DNA of 64,000 nt from a virus: the IMG/VR virus record IMGVR_UViG_3300032214_000528, positions 1 through 64,000 of that record; one strand, 5' to 3'. This document shows, piece after piece, positions 32,701 to 39,250 of this stretch (position 1 is its first letter; each line of letters begins with the position of its first letter). The position numbers were made by a program, and so were the translations under genes. Under the pieces are notes generated by a model. That model did no database searches and was not told the origin of the DNA. It saw only the letters and a list, made by a program, of their open reading frames with translations.

Positions 32701-33389
32701 ACTGTGACTACACTTGTGGTGTTATTAGCAAAAGTTTCTGTAACTGTTGTAGATGTGTTTGCTGCAGCTGCCTCTGCTTGAGCTGCTGTTGCAGTTGTTG
32801 CAGCTTGAGTAACCACTGCTTCTTGTATATCAACTGCAGTTGATGCTTGAGTTAAAGTTGTCTGTGCTGTCTCTACGACTGCTGTTTGGGTCGTAACTGT
32901 GGAGGTTGCTTGGGCCAAAGTTTGATTGGCAGCTTCCGATGTTGCAACTGCTGTCTCCGCCGCTGAGATTGTTGAACTTGCTGTTTGCGTAGCATTGTCA
33001 GCTTCTGTTACTGAGCTAGTTGCATTTTGAATAGATTCTGTGACGACTGGAGAAGGTTCGGATATTGATGCTGCTACCTCCGCAATTTGAGTGACTTTTG
33101 TTTCTAGTGTTGTTACAGTAGATTCTGCTGTTGCTACAGCAGTTGACGCTTCAGCTAGTGGACCTTGCGTTGGTTCCACTGAAGTGTCTGTTGGGATCAC
33201 CTCCGACGACGCACTGGATACTGCATTAGTTGTTCCAGTACCTCCTTGATCTTGAGGAGTTGCGTCCTCAGCGATAGCGGCTGATGGGTTAAGTATCCCA
33301 TAGATGACAGAAGTTATTGGGACAGCAAGAATGTAAGAGATGGCTTTAGCGCCAATCCTTACTTTAACTTTGCGTAAACGAGGACGCAC
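29736..33389 (-). CDS. Secreted multidomain surface protein with PA14 and Fn3 domains (1217 aa)
   Basis: A basic N-terminus and hydrophobic stretch (ISYILAVPITSVIYGI, then PSAAIAEDA) form a signal peptide or anchor. Residues about 60-590 are Ala/Thr/Val-rich with helical heptads, interrupted by a beta domain near 215-340. A PA14-like domain (HVYAPADDGVKLYLDG, FELWYYENGGGAGVWFYRY) lies near 610-710, an Fn3 domain (APTNIVVTQ, IQVSWDPPTG) near 800-900, about a dozen PAEEP-type repeats near 930-1000, Asp-rich EF-hand-like helices near 1020-1090, and a Gly/Ser-rich end. Start is a GTG preceded by GGGGG. It resembles host cell-wall proteins more than virion parts. Confidence 0.8.
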   Translation of the reverse strand: MRPRLRKVKVRIGAKAISYILAVPITSVIYGILNPSAAIAEDATPQDQGGTGTTNAVSSASSEVIPTDTSVEPTQGPLAEASTAVATAESTVTTLETKVTQIAEVAASISEPSPVVTESIQNATSSVTEADNATQTASSTISAAETAVATSEAANQTLAQATSTVTTQTAVVETAQTTLTQASTAVDIQEAVVTQAATTATAAQAEAAAANTSTTVTETFANNTTSVVTVTTGSGVTIGGNWDTAQTSGSGLVIQYPANDVVIDVNPSNTGTVTSVTMGVYAKNGDTTMTATNTDGSTTTTIIDNNVSAETQAVGYTSTETVTGSSIETLTITKDADYYIIDNIAVTKTTSDPALVAAAQEAATTLATEQTTLTTLQTAETTATTALSTAQTTLTAAQTEQSTAQTAATTAETVATTATTTAVASVEPAVTAVAEAVVAVAETQIVVSAAAVETVSNTLQTVVASSDALPLQKPEIVAVVDAAVDAVVEAQEAVEAAQTAMETAVTLAETAPTVEAATAVVADKTEVLAQAQAAVDAQEVVVAAAVTVEAAAQAVVDANTAQGLKVEVYNVQGQNNAPVLPTNAAPVLTTTDTNGISEQWGGGYVAGSNLHEDVIVKYTGTWTPSVEVTHVYAPADDGVKLYLDGQLVINDWYDKGGGGSVVEQAIAAGDSTEFELWYYENGGGAGVWFYRYSDATGYVIAPGSEFTQSSATTQQLQTLATAEATVEAEQDELEVLDLEEDTAQQNLVGAQQNLVVAEQAVQAMETAVTLAQTAITETVEAIAAVQTAQTVVAQEVILQSPIAPPTNIVVTQLSNGDIQVSWDPPTGVIAPERYAISWSIGGSGWGVATGNAGDVNALNTSIVLSAALFESTGGLDNTYQISVRSDNDSLAKYSDIVATQVFVDDLTPPPPPPPPVEPEPEPEQPPVEPEPPIEPPAEEPPAEEPPAEEPPAEEPPAEEPPAEEPPAEEPPAEEPPAEEPPAEEPPAEEPPAEEPPAEEPPAETTEEEIDAAVEDVISDGKLSAADAEEILDALNADGEITKDEVNNLSDALAADGKLTEAEKDLVADALIESVAPGENLTKEQIQDAGIQYEDLPPETPVEVRQDENGNEIVIIAEVAAALELVADPGALVDALFNDPAQALLALTSLGADMSEEEREEAEKMVLATVVVGQAVAAAVAVAGTATGGTGSSSGGGSGGGSGGGAPSGGSATRRRKP

Positions 33390-33461
33390 TTAGTAAACCC
33401 CCAGCGTAGGGCTAATAGTTCTGACAAGTTAGTGTCCGTAACCTGCAGAATTAATTATAAA

Positions 33462-34121
33462 CTAAGCGTTTTGCTTCCTTAAATAAACATGTCGTACAGT
33501 AGAGGCGTACCACTTAGCTCCACCTTGTACTGTTGGAATTGCTTCATTATTTAGGTTGTCAGCGATTGTTTTATAAGAAAGACCTGCATCTCTTTCTAAA
33601 AGTATTCTTTCTCTAATAGTTTCTTCTACTTGTGGAAGTGGTCCTAAATCAACTCCCCAAACCTTTTTATTGTCTCTTCTATCCTTATGAACATCCTTTT
33701 GACGCATGGAAATCATTCCACGTTCCATCTCTGCCATAGCAGACATAATTGTTACAACAAATCTTCCCTGATAAGTTCCTGTATCTAAACCTAGATCTAG
33801 TAATGCTAAACGCCACCCATACTTATGTGAGCGATCAACAATACTTAAAAAGTCACGAGTAGAACGAGCAAGTCGATCAAGACGAGTTACAAAAAGTGCT
33901 TTAGCTTTTCCTGTATCTAGGTCTTCTAAAGCTTGTCTTAAAACAGGACGACCAGTAATACTTTTACCAGAACGACCTTCTTCTCTAAGAATCACAGCTT
34001 CATACCCTGCTAGCTCTGCTGCAGCAATAAGTTGCTTTTCTTGAGCACCAAGACTCATGCCATCTTCTGCTTGCATCTGAGTCGAAACTCTTGCATAGCA
34101 GTAAGCAATGCCTTCACTCAT
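33462..34121 (-). CDS. Serine recombinase of resolvase/invertase type (219 aa)
   Basis: The catalytic N-domain has YCYARVSTQMQ with the nucleophile Ser13, the LFVTRLDRLARSTRDF segment with active-site Arg residues near 80-90, and the long helix SAMAEMERGMISMRQKDVHK. A C-terminal HTH (GLSYKTIADNLNNEAIPTVQ, WYASTVRHVY) binds DNA. At 219 residues it is resolvase-sized, too short for a large serine integrase, so it more likely resolves dimers or inverts a segment than integrates the phage. Its start overlaps the stop of the YkvA-like gene (ATGA). No recombination site is evident nearby. Confidence 0.9.
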   Translation of the reverse strand: MSEGIAYCYARVSTQMQAEDGMSLGAQEKQLIAAAELAGYEAVILREEGRSGKSITGRPVLRQALEDLDTGKAKALFVTRLDRLARSTRDFLSIVDRSHKYGWRLALLDLGLDTGTYQGRFVVTIMSAMAEMERGMISMRQKDVHKDRRDNKKVWGVDLGPLPQVEETIRERILLERDAGLSYKTIADNLNNEAIPTVQGGAKWYASTVRHVYLRKQNA

Positions 34122-34333
34122 ACAATCTTCCTAACGTCAAAGTCAGTGTGTCGTTTAATGTATCTAACAGCAAGACTCAAGATGACAATGTCATCAAGGT
34201 GTCCTATTACAGGGATAAAGTCTGGGATTAAATCGATAGGGTTGAGTAGATAAAGACCAGTTAAAACAATAACTATCTTCACCCTCATCGGGGTATCTAT
34301 CGATCTAACCTTCGACCACATCTGTCTAATCAA
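34118..34333 (-). CDS. YkvA/DUF1232-family membrane protein (71 aa)
   Basis: The signature YLLNPIDLIPDFIPVIGHLD followed by DIVILSLAVRYIKRH is that of the DUF1232 (YkvA) family, small membrane-associated proteins of unknown function. The TTG start overlaps the ThyX stop (TTGA), and the stop overlaps the recombinase start, so all three are co-translated. An ATG four codons in (MWSKVRSI) is an alternative start. Confidence 0.8.
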   Translation of the reverse strand: MIRQMWSKVRSIDTPMRVKIVIVLTGLYLLNPIDLIPDFIPVIGHLDDIVILSLAVRYIKRHTDFDVRKIV

Positions 34334-35040
34334 GGAGCTACTCTTCCATTCTTAACGAAGGAATCGTAGGTAAGAGGCATAATCTCTTTGAAGATCTGCT
34401 CATACTTTTCAGCAACCATCTCGATCTCTCTTTGAGGGTAGCTTGGGAAGTGTGATCCTTCAGCAGTCATTCTTAAAGATAAGAAGTCCATTAAAGCTCT
34501 GGCATTCATAGTCACATAGGCGGAAGAGTAGATATTGACTGGGAGAACTCCTCTAGCAACTTCCCTAGCAACACCTGCTGCTAGCATGTCCATGTAGTTG
34601 GCATAAGCCTCTTTACAGGTTCTTCTATATGAAACCAAGGTAATAGCCATTTGTTCTGCACTGCCATCTTCAAATGTATAAGCTCCAGTCTTACCAACTT
34701 GGACCAGTTTGCGATCTGGACTCGGAACATAGAACTCTGGTTCCAAGACTCGATAGCGACCTGACTCTTCGTTGTAAGAAGCCATTCGATGGCGCATATG
34801 TTCACGCCAAACAAAGATGGGAGCTTTGACATAGAAGGTAAAGACAGAGTGCTCAAAGGGAGAGCCATGACGCTCTCTGGCTAAGAAGTTAATCAAGCCA
34901 GCAAGTTTCTCGTTCCCCTCAGTTGAGTTAAACGATCTTTCCCCTTGGGTAGATACCTTTGCAGCAAAAGCAACATCGTTATCTGAGGCACTGTGTTTTA
35001 CCAATTCGACAACTACATCTGATCGAAAGGTGAGGTCCAA
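34330..35040 (-). CDS. thyX: FAD-dependent thymidylate synthase (236 aa)
   Basis: The ThyX signature RHRMASYNEESGRY is present near residue 88 as part of RHGSPFEHSVFTFYV then WREHMRHRMASYNEE. These bind FAD and dUMP. The enzyme methylates dUMP to dTMP using methylene-tetrahydrofolate and NADPH. The C-terminal half (ALMDFLSLRMTAEGSHFPSY) has the family's substrate-binding segment, and length is normal. The start is a TTG right after the stop of the small membrane gene, with GGGGAG as ribosome site. It works with the dCMP deaminase and ribonucleotide reductase encoded further right. Confidence 0.93.
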   Translation of the reverse strand: MDLTFRSDVVVELVKHSASDNDVAFAAKVSTQGERSFNSTEGNEKLAGLINFLARERHGSPFEHSVFTFYVKAPIFVWREHMRHRMASYNEESGRYRVLEPEFYVPSPDRKLVQVGKTGAYTFEDGSAEQMAITLVSYRRTCKEAYANYMDMLAAGVAREVARGVLPVNIYSSAYVTMNARALMDFLSLRMTAEGSHFPSYPQREIEMVAEKYEQIFKEIMPLTYDSFVKNGRVAP

Positions 35041-35253
35041 TTACTCCCCAGTCTTAACAGAACGAAGCTTTGCCTTTGCCTTGGCTTTTGCTGCTGCCTC
35101 ATCGCTTTTCTTGAAGAAGGTCATTGAAGCCTTAACAATAGCCAAAAAAGCAGCAAAAGTGATGATGCAGATGATTGCTACCAAAATCCAGCCAACTGCC
35201 CATAGTGAGATCTGAAATGCCAATTCGAATGGCAGTTTCCAATTGATGTCCAT
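35041..35253 (-). CDS. Small membrane protein (70 aa)
   Basis: A long hydrophobic stretch (ISLWAVGWILVAIICIITFA, continuing AFLAIVKASM) is followed by a basic, Ala/Lys-rich cytoplasmic tail (KKSDEAAAKAKAKAKLR). No family is recognised. It is the first of the ThyX, YkvA and recombinase series, with a GAGG ribosome site upstream. Confidence 0.65.
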   Translation of the reverse strand: MDINWKLPFELAFQISLWAVGWILVAIICIITFAAFLAIVKASMTFFKKSDEAAAKAKAKAKLRSVKTGE

Positions 35254-35365
35254 ATTTCCTCGTTTCTGGGGTAATTCCCCGTGTAAATAAGCCTACCATA
35301 TGTACAGACTTAGACTTAACTATGTACAGTTTTTAGGGCTGTTTTATAAGCTTCACATGCCTTTT
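35254..35365 (-). promoter_or_regulatory. Intergenic region with repeated CTGTACATA
   Basis: Read on the minus strand, the gap has CTGTACATAGTTAAGTCTAA followed by a second CTGTACATA 21 bases after the first, then a short palindrome GGGGAATTACCCC just before the membrane-protein gene. It also starts with an imperfect GGCTG/CAGCC hairpin after the zinc-ribbon gene. The direct repeats look like an operator or promoter for the ThyX operon; no regulator is identified. Confidence 0.4.
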
Positions 35366-35512
35366 TCAGCCTATAGATCGTACAATCATTACCTTTTCCC
35401 AAGCGGCGCCACAGGCGTAGCACCAGTCGTCCTTATCTAGGAACATTTTGTTGTTTACAACGCCTCTAGCACTTGAAGGGCATTCAGAGCAGAAATAAGA
35501 AAACTGGATCAC
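35366..35512 (-). CDS. Zinc-ribbon mini-protein (48 aa)
   Basis: A GTG start overlaps the TGA of the preceding ORF (GTGA). The 48 residues contain two Cys pairs, FCSECPSS at the N-terminus and WCYACGAAW near residue 30, the layout of a small zinc ribbon. It closes a string of overlapping mini-genes transcribed leftwards from about 38.6 kb. Function is unknown. Confidence 0.65.
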   Translation of the reverse strand: MIQFSYFCSECPSSARGVVNNKMFLDKDDWCYACGAAWEKVMIVRSIG

Positions 35513-35754
35513 TCTAACTCCTTCTCGATAGCCTGAATAGTTGGGCAGGGATACATTTGGCTAAATCCATTACTAGAACACTCTTTACATTGTTCTTCCC
35601 ATAATTCATTTTCTTCACCATCATACCCACCAGTAAACCCTAGAACTGGCTTATGCAATTCCACTACTGCACGAAGGGCAGGGTAAAACTTCCAATTGAC
35701 TGTATCATCGCCGCTTAACTCAATGATTCGTAAAGTTAACTCACTTTGGGTCAT
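35509..35754 (-). CDS. Hypothetical protein (81 aa)
   Basis: The frame is open further upstream, but the likely start is the ATG at 35754-35752 (MTQSELTLRIIELSGDDTVN), which has AGGACA just upstream and overlaps the end of the 39-residue ORF by 14 bases. A CKECSSNGFSQMYPC segment near the C-terminus could bind a metal. No family recognised. Confidence 0.6.
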   Translation of the reverse strand: MTQSELTLRIIELSGDDTVNWKFYPALRAVVELHKPVLGFTGGYDGEENELWEEQCKECSSNGFSQMYPCPTIQAIEKELE

Positions 35755-35860
35755 GCATTGTCCTCCAGTTTCTACCAAAGGCGATATAACACCCGACTCG
35801 GTTAAACCAATCTTCTTGATCTGCAATAAACCAAAATGGCTTGGCTAGTAACTTTCTCAT
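35741..35860 (-). CDS. Mini-protein (39 aa)
   Basis: A 39-codon frame (MRKLLAKPFWFIADQEDWFN) begins with an ATG that overlaps the TGA of 35857-36126 by four bases and ends inside the start of the next gene. The four-base overlap at one end and the start-spanning overlap at the other match every other junction in this cluster, which is the main reason to call it a gene. It is aromatic-rich and basic; function unknown. Confidence 0.5.
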   Translation of the reverse strand: MRKLLAKPFWFIADQEDWFNRVGCYIAFGRNWRTMHDPK

Positions 35861-36126
35861 TCGTCATCTCCCAAAAGCTCTCTCATAGCAGCAAGTGTGG
35901 TCTTGTTTGGTTTATTAATTGGACCTGCTCCAAAGTCTGAAATTACATGATAAGCAGTTTCTACATAAGAAAGAGTGTTAGAGATTAGATCCTCTGGGTG
36001 AGAGAGTTCACTAGTCCAACTACCTTGAAGATGCGCCTTCAAGCCGGGGATAAGCCTGTCCACGAACTCGTCAGGGGTCATATAACCTCTAGCCTTAAGT
36101 TCTTTATCAGTTGGTTGCTTTTTCAT
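35857..36126 (-). CDS. Hypothetical protein (89 aa)
   Basis: An 89-residue, mostly helical protein (MKKQPTDKELKARGYMTPDE, EFVDRLIPGLKAHLQGSW). It overlaps the upstream gene by four bases and the downstream 39-codon ORF by four, so all are co-translated. No domain recognised. Confidence 0.65.
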   Translation of the reverse strand: MKKQPTDKELKARGYMTPDEFVDRLIPGLKAHLQGSWTSELSHPEDLISNTLSYVETAYHVISDFGAGPINKPNKTTLAAMRELLGDDE

Positions 36127-36611
36127 TCTTTATGACTCTTTTTTGCTTTATCTACAGATTCTATTTGCTTCTCCAGACAAGGTACGCAGACATTTCCATG
36201 GATAATCATGGCGCCAGCACTCACCATATACTCTGAAAATATAGAATGCCCGGAGGTAGCGCAAAAGTCACACATATCTGGTGTTTCCTTTTTTGCCTTT
36301 TTTGCTTGCTCTAGACTATCTACAGGACAGGCAAAAAGGTTTGGCATCAGCAGATGAGAATAAACTATTGATGGGGTAAATGGGTCTAGGTGTTTGCAAG
36401 CAACCACCGAGCTAATACCTTCTTCTGTGTGAGTGAACCTATACTTTTCCCCGAAATAAGTATCTAAGAAATTATATGAGTCATCTTCGCTACTATTTAT
36501 CCCTTTTCCTTTTATAGTCTCTCCAGCAGTTTCAAGAATACTCCTAGCGTGGGCAGCTGCACCTTCTATTTGATCTTTAAAAAATATATCTCTAATGCGA
36601 TCTTCACTCAT
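36123..36611 (-). CDS. Cys-rich hypothetical protein (162 aa)
   Basis: The start is placed at MSEDRIRDIFF (36611), whose ATG overlaps the upstream TGA, rather than five codons earlier. The first half is helical (AAHARSILETAGETIKGKG). The second half has paired Cys: MCDFCATSGH near 118 and VCVPCLEKQI near 146, probably one zinc site. I do not recognise the family. Confidence 0.65.
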   Translation of the reverse strand: MSEDRIRDIFFKDQIEGAAAHARSILETAGETIKGKGINSSEDDSYNFLDTYFGEKYRFTHTEEGISSVVACKHLDPFTPSIVYSHLLMPNLFACPVDSLEQAKKAKKETPDMCDFCATSGHSIFSEYMVSAGAMIIHGNVCVPCLEKQIESVDKAKKSHKE

Positions 36612-36772
36612 TCGTCGCACCCACAAGGTTCTGTGTAGTCAAATGTGCAAAAGTAGCATCCCATAAACTCCCCGTGGGCTTTGCAGACATAGCGAAACTG
36701 CTGGGCATCGCAGCATATATGAATATCATCCATGATGTCGTAATACTTAGTTTGATCGATAGGTCTACTCAC
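36608..36772 (-). CDS. Cys-rich mini-protein (54 aa)
   Basis: A GTG start at 36772 is preferred: it overlaps the upstream TAG (GTGAGTAG) and has GAGGAG eight bases before it, whereas the longer ATG frame has no such site. The 54 residues hold several Cys and His (IHICCDAQ, YVCKAHGEFMGCYFC, EPCGCDE), typical of a small zinc-binding fold of unknown role. Confidence 0.6.
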   Translation of the reverse strand: MSRPIDQTKYYDIMDDIHICCDAQQFRYVCKAHGEFMGCYFCTFDYTEPCGCDE

Positions 36773-36968
36773 TTGGGTGCTCCTCTCGTGTTTTGGCATC
36801 TAAAATCTCTTGCTTAGTCCAATACTCTGCATAGGCATACCAATGGATAAAGTTGATGGTAATTGCCCTTGAGTAGTGGCAATAGTCAAGACCGAAGCCC
36901 CAACTATCCCAAACGCCAGCTCCGACAAGGAACCTTCCAATCTTTTTATTTCTCGTCGAGTGCAACAT
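36765..36968 (-). CDS. Hypothetical protein (67 aa)
   Basis: A 67-residue protein rich in aromatic residues (GVWDSWGFGLDYCHYSRAIT, HWYAYAEYWTKQE). Both ends overlap neighbouring mini-genes. It is not recognised; the aromatic composition could reflect a compact beta fold. Confidence 0.6.
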   Translation of the reverse strand: MLHSTRNKKIGRFLVGAGVWDSWGFGLDYCHYSRAITINFIHWYAYAEYWTKQEILDAKTREEHPSE

Positions 36969-37089
36969 TCTTATGTCCCTTCATATGGTTGGAAAGAGTT
37001 AGGTGTGCAAACTGAGAGCGCACCTCTATCTCTGCTTTACAAACTGGACATATAACTACCTTGTTCTTCACCTTTACTCCGTTACTCAC
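36946..37089 (-). CDS. C2H2-like zinc-finger mini-protein (47 aa)
   Basis: The GTG start overlaps the stop of 37082-37279 (GTGAGTAA). The 47 residues contain VICPVCKAEIEV, then LTLSNHMKGHKN, giving a CxxC...HxxxH arrangement like a C2H2 zinc finger. The stop overlaps the next gene by 23 bases. It may bind DNA or a protein partner. Confidence 0.65.
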   Translation of the reverse strand: MSNGVKVKNKVVICPVCKAEIEVRSQFAHLTLSNHMKGHKNVALDEK

Positions 37090-37279
37090 CTGTATCTCCC
37101 TTACAGTCGTGTCCGTCATTGAAATAGGTATCTGTGCGACCTTTTGAGTTATACCTAAGAAAAGCTGGTCTATTCCTCTGTCTTAGGTAGCGTGGGGATC
37201 TAGTCCAATGGTTTGCTCTGCGAAGCCCTACTTCTTGCGAGCATAGTGGGCAGGTTATATTTCTTATAGTAGTTGTCAT
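37082..37279 (-). CDS. Zinc-binding hypothetical protein (65 aa)
   Basis: ITCPLCSQEVGLRR near the N-terminus has a CxxC pair and the C-terminus has GHDCKGD, so a zinc site is plausible. The protein is very basic (HWTRSPRYLRQRNRPAFLRY), suggesting nucleic-acid contact. ATGA overlap with the upstream gene. Confidence 0.6.
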   Translation of the reverse strand: MTTTIRNITCPLCSQEVGLRRANHWTRSPRYLRQRNRPAFLRYNSKGRTDTYFNDGHDCKGDTGE

Positions 37280-37467
37280 TCTTTTTCTAACCTTACTCTA
37301 GCGTTAGACAGTAACTCTTCTAAACTTCTAGAGTCTTGATCAAAGTTTGACCAATCTTGTGCGAGAGGTGTTCCAGTAGGGATTTCTTTTTCTGGTTCTA
37401 CTACTACTGTGATGCCTTTACTCTTTCCCAAGAGATAGGCAACTGCTAAACCTAAAACCATCGTCAC
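37276..37467 (-). CDS. Small membrane-anchored protein (63 aa)
   Basis: A GTG start overlapping the HNH stop (GTGA) opens a 63-residue frame with an N-terminal hydrophobic helix (MTMVLGLAVAYLLGKSKG), then an acidic soluble segment (SNFDQDSRSLEELLSNARVR). Function unknown. Confidence 0.6.
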   Translation of the reverse strand: MTMVLGLAVAYLLGKSKGITVVVEPEKEIPTGTPLAQDWSNFDQDSRSLEELLSNARVRLEKE

Positions 37468-38171
37468 TCCTTCGGGGAGGCTGTCTTACCTCCTTTTCTT
37501 ATTGTAGAGGCTGCCTTCTGCTTTTGTCTAGTGTCAAAACGTGATTTTCCGGGCGCCCGCTCCGTTAAAGGCGGGACGAGAGTGAGGGGGGAGAGGGTTG
37601 TGGGTGTGGGTGTGTTTGCCTTGCGTCTGGCTCTATATGCCCTCTGGTAGGCAGCTTTTACCTCTTTGGGGATACGAGCAACATGTTCACGATGCTGTTG
37701 CAGGTGGCAGGTCTTGCAGAGAGGGTAAGTTCTCTTTACGCCATTTCTGTCTGGGTAGGATCGGTAAGTTGTATTTTCCGGGCTTCTTGTGTGGCCGTTT
37801 TTGCAAAGTTTCTTTTCACTTGGCTTACCAACAATCTCTCCAATGGATCTGGCAATGCCTCGCTTGATGGCATCATTCTGATTTTGCTTAGGAGTTCCAA
37901 GCTCAAGGTGTTTGGGGTTAACGCAACGCTTAACATCGCAGGTATGCATAATGTGCATAGATGGGTCTGACATCTTATTTTTGTTCTTTGCCATAGCCCA
38001 AGACATCTTGTGTGCGCTTTGGATACTATTCTTTTCATAAGCAAAGCATCCATATCCTCTGCTGTTTGCTGAAGCAAGCCACAGCCAGCACTCGTCTTCG
38101 CCTCTAATATCAACCTTGTCCCAGAAGCGCTTGAGGCGGTTCTCGTCCATCTTGAGCTTGGTGACTTTCAT
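37464..38171 (-). CDS. HNH homing-endonuclease-like protein with repeat-derived tail (235 aa)
   Basis: Residues about 15-110 match the HNH-3 type: FWDKVDIRGEDECWLWLAS, then HIMHTCDVKRCVNPKHLELG and NQNDAIKRG. A Cys pair with CKTCHLQQHREHVAR follows near 150. The last 55 residues (ANTPTPTTLSPLTL, ERAPGKSRFD) are encoded by the dispersed element at 37542-37617 and look like an added low-complexity tail, not part of the enzyme. Such enzymes cut DNA and spread by gene conversion. ATGA overlap with the second HNH gene upstream. Confidence 0.82.
   Translation of the reverse strand: MKVTKLKMDENRLKRFWDKVDIRGEDECWLWLASANSRGYGCFAYEKNSIQSAHKMSWAMAKNKNKMSDPSMHIMHTCDVKRCVNPKHLELGTPKQNQNDAIKRGIARSIGEIVGKPSEKKLCKNGHTRSPENTTYRSYPDRNGVKRTYPLCKTCHLQQHREHVARIPKEVKAAYQRAYRARRKANTPTPTTLSPLTLVPPLTERAPGKSRFDTRQKQKAASTIRKGGKTASPKE
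37542..37617 (-). repeat. Dispersed element, copy 1 (inside HNH gene)
   Basis: On the plus strand the copy starts GATTTTCCGGGCG, then four bases, then CTCCGTTAA, a purine-rich stretch, and ends GGGTTGTGGGTGTGGGTGTG. Copies 2 and 3 at 39249-39328 and 41785-41862 share both ends with a variable middle. Here it lies in the coding sequence of the HNH protein's C-terminal tail. A second, partial hit (GTATTTTCCGGGC) occurs at 37771-37783 in the same gene. Confidence 0.75.
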
Positions 38172-38662
38172 TCTTCTATTACCTTGTCAAACTTTGATCT
38201 ATTGCATTTAGCATGCATAGGACGAATATTCTCAAGGGTGTCTGTTCCACCTTTAGACATGGGTATCCAATGGTCTGTTGTAAAACTATTAGCCCACTCG
38301 GGTTGTCCGGGTCTTCTATCCGCAGAAAGATCTATTGGAGAACTACATAAGTAGCAGTCGGAGCCATAAAGATTAATGACGTCTTCCTCTTTATAAAACT
38401 CATACTTAAGTCCAAGAGATCGAGCTCTAGCTCTATGGTTTTCTCTACGTTTTCTTTCTGTAGTTTTCTTTCTTTGTGTGGGATCTAAGTAATTCTTTTG
38501 ACGCCTCTCTTTTTCTTTTTCTGGATGTTTAGCTGCTTGATTACGCCTTTGCTCAGCGCTAGCTGCTTTACAGGGAGCACATCTCTCTTCTTTATTAGCG
38601 TAATGCTTTCTATAGCCAGCCATAGTTCCGCATATGTCACGAGTTATGATAGTAGTCTCCAT
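38168..38662 (-). CDS. HNH endonuclease (164 aa)
   Basis: The C-terminal half is a canonical HNH: DCYLCSSPIDLSADRRPG, FTTDHWIPMSKGG, NIRPMHAKCNRSK, with two zinc-binding Cys pairs and the catalytic DH. The N-terminal half (GTMAGYRKHYANKEERCAPC) is a Cys-containing segment also seen before HNH domains in phages, then a basic helix. It is first in the leftward mini-gene series. A TATATT box exactly six bases before the ATG suggests a leaderless mRNA. Confidence 0.88.
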   Translation of the reverse strand: METTIITRDICGTMAGYRKHYANKEERCAPCKAASAEQRRNQAAKHPEKEKERRQKNYLDPTQRKKTTERKRRENHRARARSLGLKYEFYKEEDVINLYGSDCYLCSSPIDLSADRRPGQPEWANSFTTDHWIPMSKGGTDTLENIRPMHAKCNRSKFDKVIEE

Positions 38663-38719
38663 AGAAAAAATATACCTTAACAGTCGTGAAAAAGAAAGAT
38701 CTGGTGCTAGGATTTGGGT
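38663..38719. promoter_or_regulatory. Divergent promoter with two -10 boxes six bases from the ATGs
   Basis: Leftwards, TATATT (38674-38669) lies six bases before the HNH ATG. Rightwards, TAGGAT (38708-38713) lies six bases before the proteasome-like ATG at 38720; the bases TAGGATTTGGGTATG closely match TAGTATCTGGGTATG at 41870-41884. The -35 regions are weak. No ribosome site is visible for either start. Confidence 0.5.
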
Positions 38720-39250
38720 ATGACAACAATTATCGGGATCCAGAAAGAGGATGGGTGCATGATTGTTGCTGACTCAAGGACTAGCGACGCTAAGGGCAGA
38801 CCTTACTCGCATCCTGATATGAAGAAGATCTCGCAGGTTGGGGAGTATCTTGTTGCTGGGTCTGGGGATGCTGATGCCTGTGACTTGATTCAATACACTT
38901 GGGAAGCCCCTGAAGTTCCAGAGGGTGTTGATCTATATCGGTTTATGATTACTGAGGTTGCTCCAAGTATTAGAAAGTGTCTTAAGGAAGCTGGGTATGA
39001 GATTCCAAAAGACGACCCTGATGCTGGGTTCTTTTTCTTGATTGCTATCCGTGGGACATTGTTTGAGGTAGATGAGAGTTATACAGTCATGCTTCGAGAT
39101 GATGGCTTCTATGGAATTGGTAGTGGATCACGCTTTGCACTCGGTGCAATGATGGCTGGTGCAGATTGGAAGGTTGCGATGGACTTGGCAGTAAAGAATG
39201 ACATCTACAGTCATCCGCCATATATTGTGATGGAGCAACTAAAAGTCTGA
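38720..39250 (+). CDS. Proteasome beta/HslV-like Ntn-hydrolase (176 aa)
   Basis: The start is set at the ATG giving MTTIIGIQKEDGCMIVADSR: removal of Met would expose Thr1, as in 20S proteasome beta and HslV. The following GCMIVADSRTS supplies the Asp17 region, MKKIS the Lys33 region (Lys about residue 34), and YGIGSGSRFALGAMMAG near 134-150 the conserved Ser/Gly segment. The product would be a threonine peptidase forming rings, or a decoy of the host proteasome. The upstream TTG frame start would bury Thr1 and is rejected. No alpha-like partner or ATPase is adjacent. Confidence 0.8.
   Translation: MTTIIGIQKEDGCMIVADSRTSDAKGRPYSHPDMKKISQVGEYLVAGSGDADACDLIQYTWEAPEVPEGVDLYRFMITEVAPSIRKCLKEAGYEIPKDDPDAGFFFLIAIRGTLFEVDESYTVMLRDDGFYGIGSGSRFALGAMMAGADWKVAMDLAVKNDIYSHPPYIVMEQLKV

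Noticed and set aside
33462-34121. Prophage integrase
   Set aside because: The recombinase is resolvase-sized and lacks the large C-terminal domains of serine integrases; no attachment-site-like repeat was found beside it.
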